The notes below the pieces were generated by a model. That model saw only the letters and a program-made list of their open reading frames with translations, had not been told where the DNA came from and did not search any database. Both the position numbers and the translations under genes were made by a program. From positions 124,001 through 188,000 of the forward strand of contig CAVQNH010000051.1 in the NCBI GenBank assembly GCA_963713815.1: a stretch of 64,000 bases of DNA. Direction: 5' to 3'. This DNA comes from RYN-230 sp963713815. GTDB taxonomy: Bacteria; Actinomycetota; Actinomycetes; Streptosporangiales; Streptosporangiaceae. Shown one piece after another: positions 62,793 through 64,000 of the stretch (position 1 is its first letter; the number at the start of each line of letters is the position of its first letter).

Positions 62793-64000
62793 GTGAGGCA
62801 CTGGAAAGTGTTGGCCGCCACGGCGGCGGCGGCCCTGCTGGCCACCGCATGCAGCAGCGGCGGAGGGAGCAGCGGCTCGACGTCGGGCCCGGTCACCCTC
62901 ACCATCTGGGAGAACTACGGCACCGAGCAGAACGCGACCGCGCTGAAGAACCTGGCCAAGGCGTTCGAGGCCCAGCACAAGAACGTCACCGTCAACGTGG
63001 TGAGCCAGCCCGCGGACAACTACTTCGCGCTGCTCCAGGCGGCCGCGGTGTCCAAGACCGGCCCGGACCTGGCGGTCATGTGGACCGGCCTGTTCACCCT
63101 GCAGTACAAGGAGTTCCTGACCAACCTCAAGGGCAAGATCCCGGCCGCTGACCTGGCCCGGATCGACCCGGACGCGCTCAAATGGACGTCGGACCAGTTC
63201 AACGCGGCCAACGGCCCGTATGTGATCCCGCTGGAGAACCAGTTCTACATCGGCTTCTATAACAAGGCCGCGTTCGCCAAGGCCGGGGTGACCTCGGTGC
63301 CGACCGACTGGACCTCGCTGTTCGCGGCGTGCAAGAAGCTCAAGGCGGCCGGGTACATGCCGCTGACCTACGGCAACGGCGGCCAGCCGCTGGGCGCGGA
63401 GTTCTACCCGTGGTACGACATGAGCTACATGATGATCGGCGCGCACCCGGTCACGAACTGGCAGCAGCTCTACAGCGGCCAGATCCCGTGGACCTCGGCG
63501 GCCAACGAGGCCCAGCTGGCGCAGTGGGCCAAGCTGAAGAGCAACGGGTGCACCAACAGTGACGTGCTGACCAAGACCAACAACCTGGGCGACTTCGAGA
63601 CCGGCAAGGCCGCGATGATGGTGGACGGCACCTGGGACACCCAGAAGTTCACCGCCGCGCTGGGCTCGAAGGTGGCCGCGTTCGTGCCGCCGTTCTCCGA
63701 CAGCCCGATCAAGGGCGTGGTGGACTTCGCCGGTGATGGCCTGTCCATGACGAACTACACCCAGCACTCCGCCCAGGCCCTGCAGTTCCTGGAGTTCATG
63801 ACGACCAGCCAGGCCGCGAAGATCATCAACGCCGCCGGGCTGATCCCCGCCATCAACGGCACGTCCACATCCAACCCGGTGAACCAGCAGATGCTGAACT
63901 TCGTCAGCCAGGATCACATGACCGCCTACCCGATGCTGGACAACGTGGTGCAGGGCAACGTGGTGAACACGGGCAGCAAGGAACTCCCGTCGGTGCTGAA
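62793..64000 (+). CDS. ABC transporter solute-binding lipoprotein (sugar type), 3'-truncated by window edge
   Basis: GTG 62793 follows AAGGAG at 62781-62786; the frame is open to the last base (402 codons seen). A lipoprotein signal VLAAATAAAALLATACSSGG-like sequence gives lipobox LATAC with the acylated Cys at residue 20. The family-1 extracellular binding fold follows: VTLTIWENYGTEQNATALKN, ALLQAAAVSKTGPDLAVMW, GFYNKAAFAKAGVTSVPTDW, and FETGKAAMMVDGTWDTQKF. It captures a carbohydrate for a CUT1-type permease that should lie beyond the window. It is 71 bp after the dehydratase and presumably in the same operon. Confidence 0.9.
   Translation, partial: MRHWKVLAATAAAALLATACSSGGGSSGSTSGPVTLTIWENYGTEQNATALKNLAKAFEAQHKNVTVNVVSQPADNYFALLQAAAVSKTGPDLAVMWTGLFTLQYKEFLTNLKGKIPAADLARIDPDALKWTSDQFNAANGPYVIPLENQFYIGFYNKAAFAKAGVTSVPTDWTSLFAACKKLKAAGYMPLTYGNGGQPLGAEFYPWYDMSYMMIGAHPVTNWQQLYSGQIPWTSAANEAQLAQWAKLKSNGCTNSDVLTKTNNLGDFETGKAAMMVDGTWDTQKFTAALGSKVAAFVPPFSDSPIKGVVDFAGDGLSMTNYTQHSAQALQFLEFMTTSQAAKIINAAGLIPAINGTSTSNPVNQQMLNFVSQDHMTAYPMLDNVVQGNVVNTGSKELPSVL

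Noticed and set aside
59911..62850. 979-codon minus-strand frame over the sugar-acid operon
   Set aside because: Shadow of three plus-strand genes with overlapping starts and stops; no domain found.

Overview
This is a very G+C-rich window from a filamentous-type actinobacterium (order Streptosporangiales or a close relative is my guess). The signs are third codon positions that are almost all G or C, frequent GTG starts, a four-gene conservon operon, a DUF574-type SAM methyltransferase, DUF4193, a GuaB1-type enzyme and a ferrochelatase with the actinobacterial Cys cluster. I see no rRNA, no phage and no insertion sequence. It looks like ordinary chromosome made of short operons and single genes.

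Layout. 1-5.7 kb: end of a class III aminotransferase, a DMT-type membrane protein, a bacterial expansin, an F420/FMN split-barrel protein and two coupled small or membrane proteins. 5.7-8.1 kb (minus): a Cys-rich secreted protein of unknown function behind a cold-shock gene that has a strong terminator. 8.4-10.3 kb: an aminotransferase relic, then an epoxide-hydrolase-like gene and a MarR regulator sharing an operator region. 10.5-12.7 kb (minus): an anti-sigma-type ATPase that a frameshift appears to split from its Pro/Tyr-rich N-terminus. 12.85-15.7 kb: a LacI regulator with GH16 glucanase, preceded by a promoter and two operator sites. 15.8-19.7 kb: SDR, PhzF, two methyltransferases and a frameshifted TMEM175 channel. 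19.8-22.1 kb: a CsoR-family regulator with a clear operator, a beta-glucuronidase and a 3' gene remnant. 22.1-27.6 kb (minus): DinB, a DUF574 methyltransferase and an AraC-VOC-PPOX-UvrA2 series. 27.8-29.6 kb: RecQ and tRNA-Met. 29.7-34.3 kb (minus): conservon cvnABCD. 34.9-41.8 kb: acyl-CoA dehydrogenase, zinc-ribbon/FHA protein, frameshifted APC permease with acetamidase, PadR/HAAS pair, aldo/keto reductase. 41.8-49.2 kb: YtcJ-type amidohydrolase, DUF4193, a pseudokinase, IMPase with ferrochelatase, a lytic transglycosylase. 49.5-56.4 kb (plus): aldonolactone oxidase, TetR, Na+/H+ antiporter, GuaB1, GT87 mannosyltransferase. 56.5-64 kb: an IclR-controlled, divergent sugar-acid-type locus (Zn-dehydrogenase and IclR on minus; metal-less M24-fold protein, unknown protein, IlvD/Edd dehydratase and an ABC solute-binding lipoprotein on plus) that runs off the window.

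The most interesting region is the IclR locus at the right end. It has three matching operator sites, divergent promoters, two tightly coupled genes of unclear biochemistry upstream of an IlvD/Edd dehydratase, and a minisatellite that has quadruplicated the dehydratase N-terminus. Two other themes stand out: three otherwise good genes each broken by one frameshift, and many short GC-rich tandem repeats in linkers, tails and intergenic gaps.
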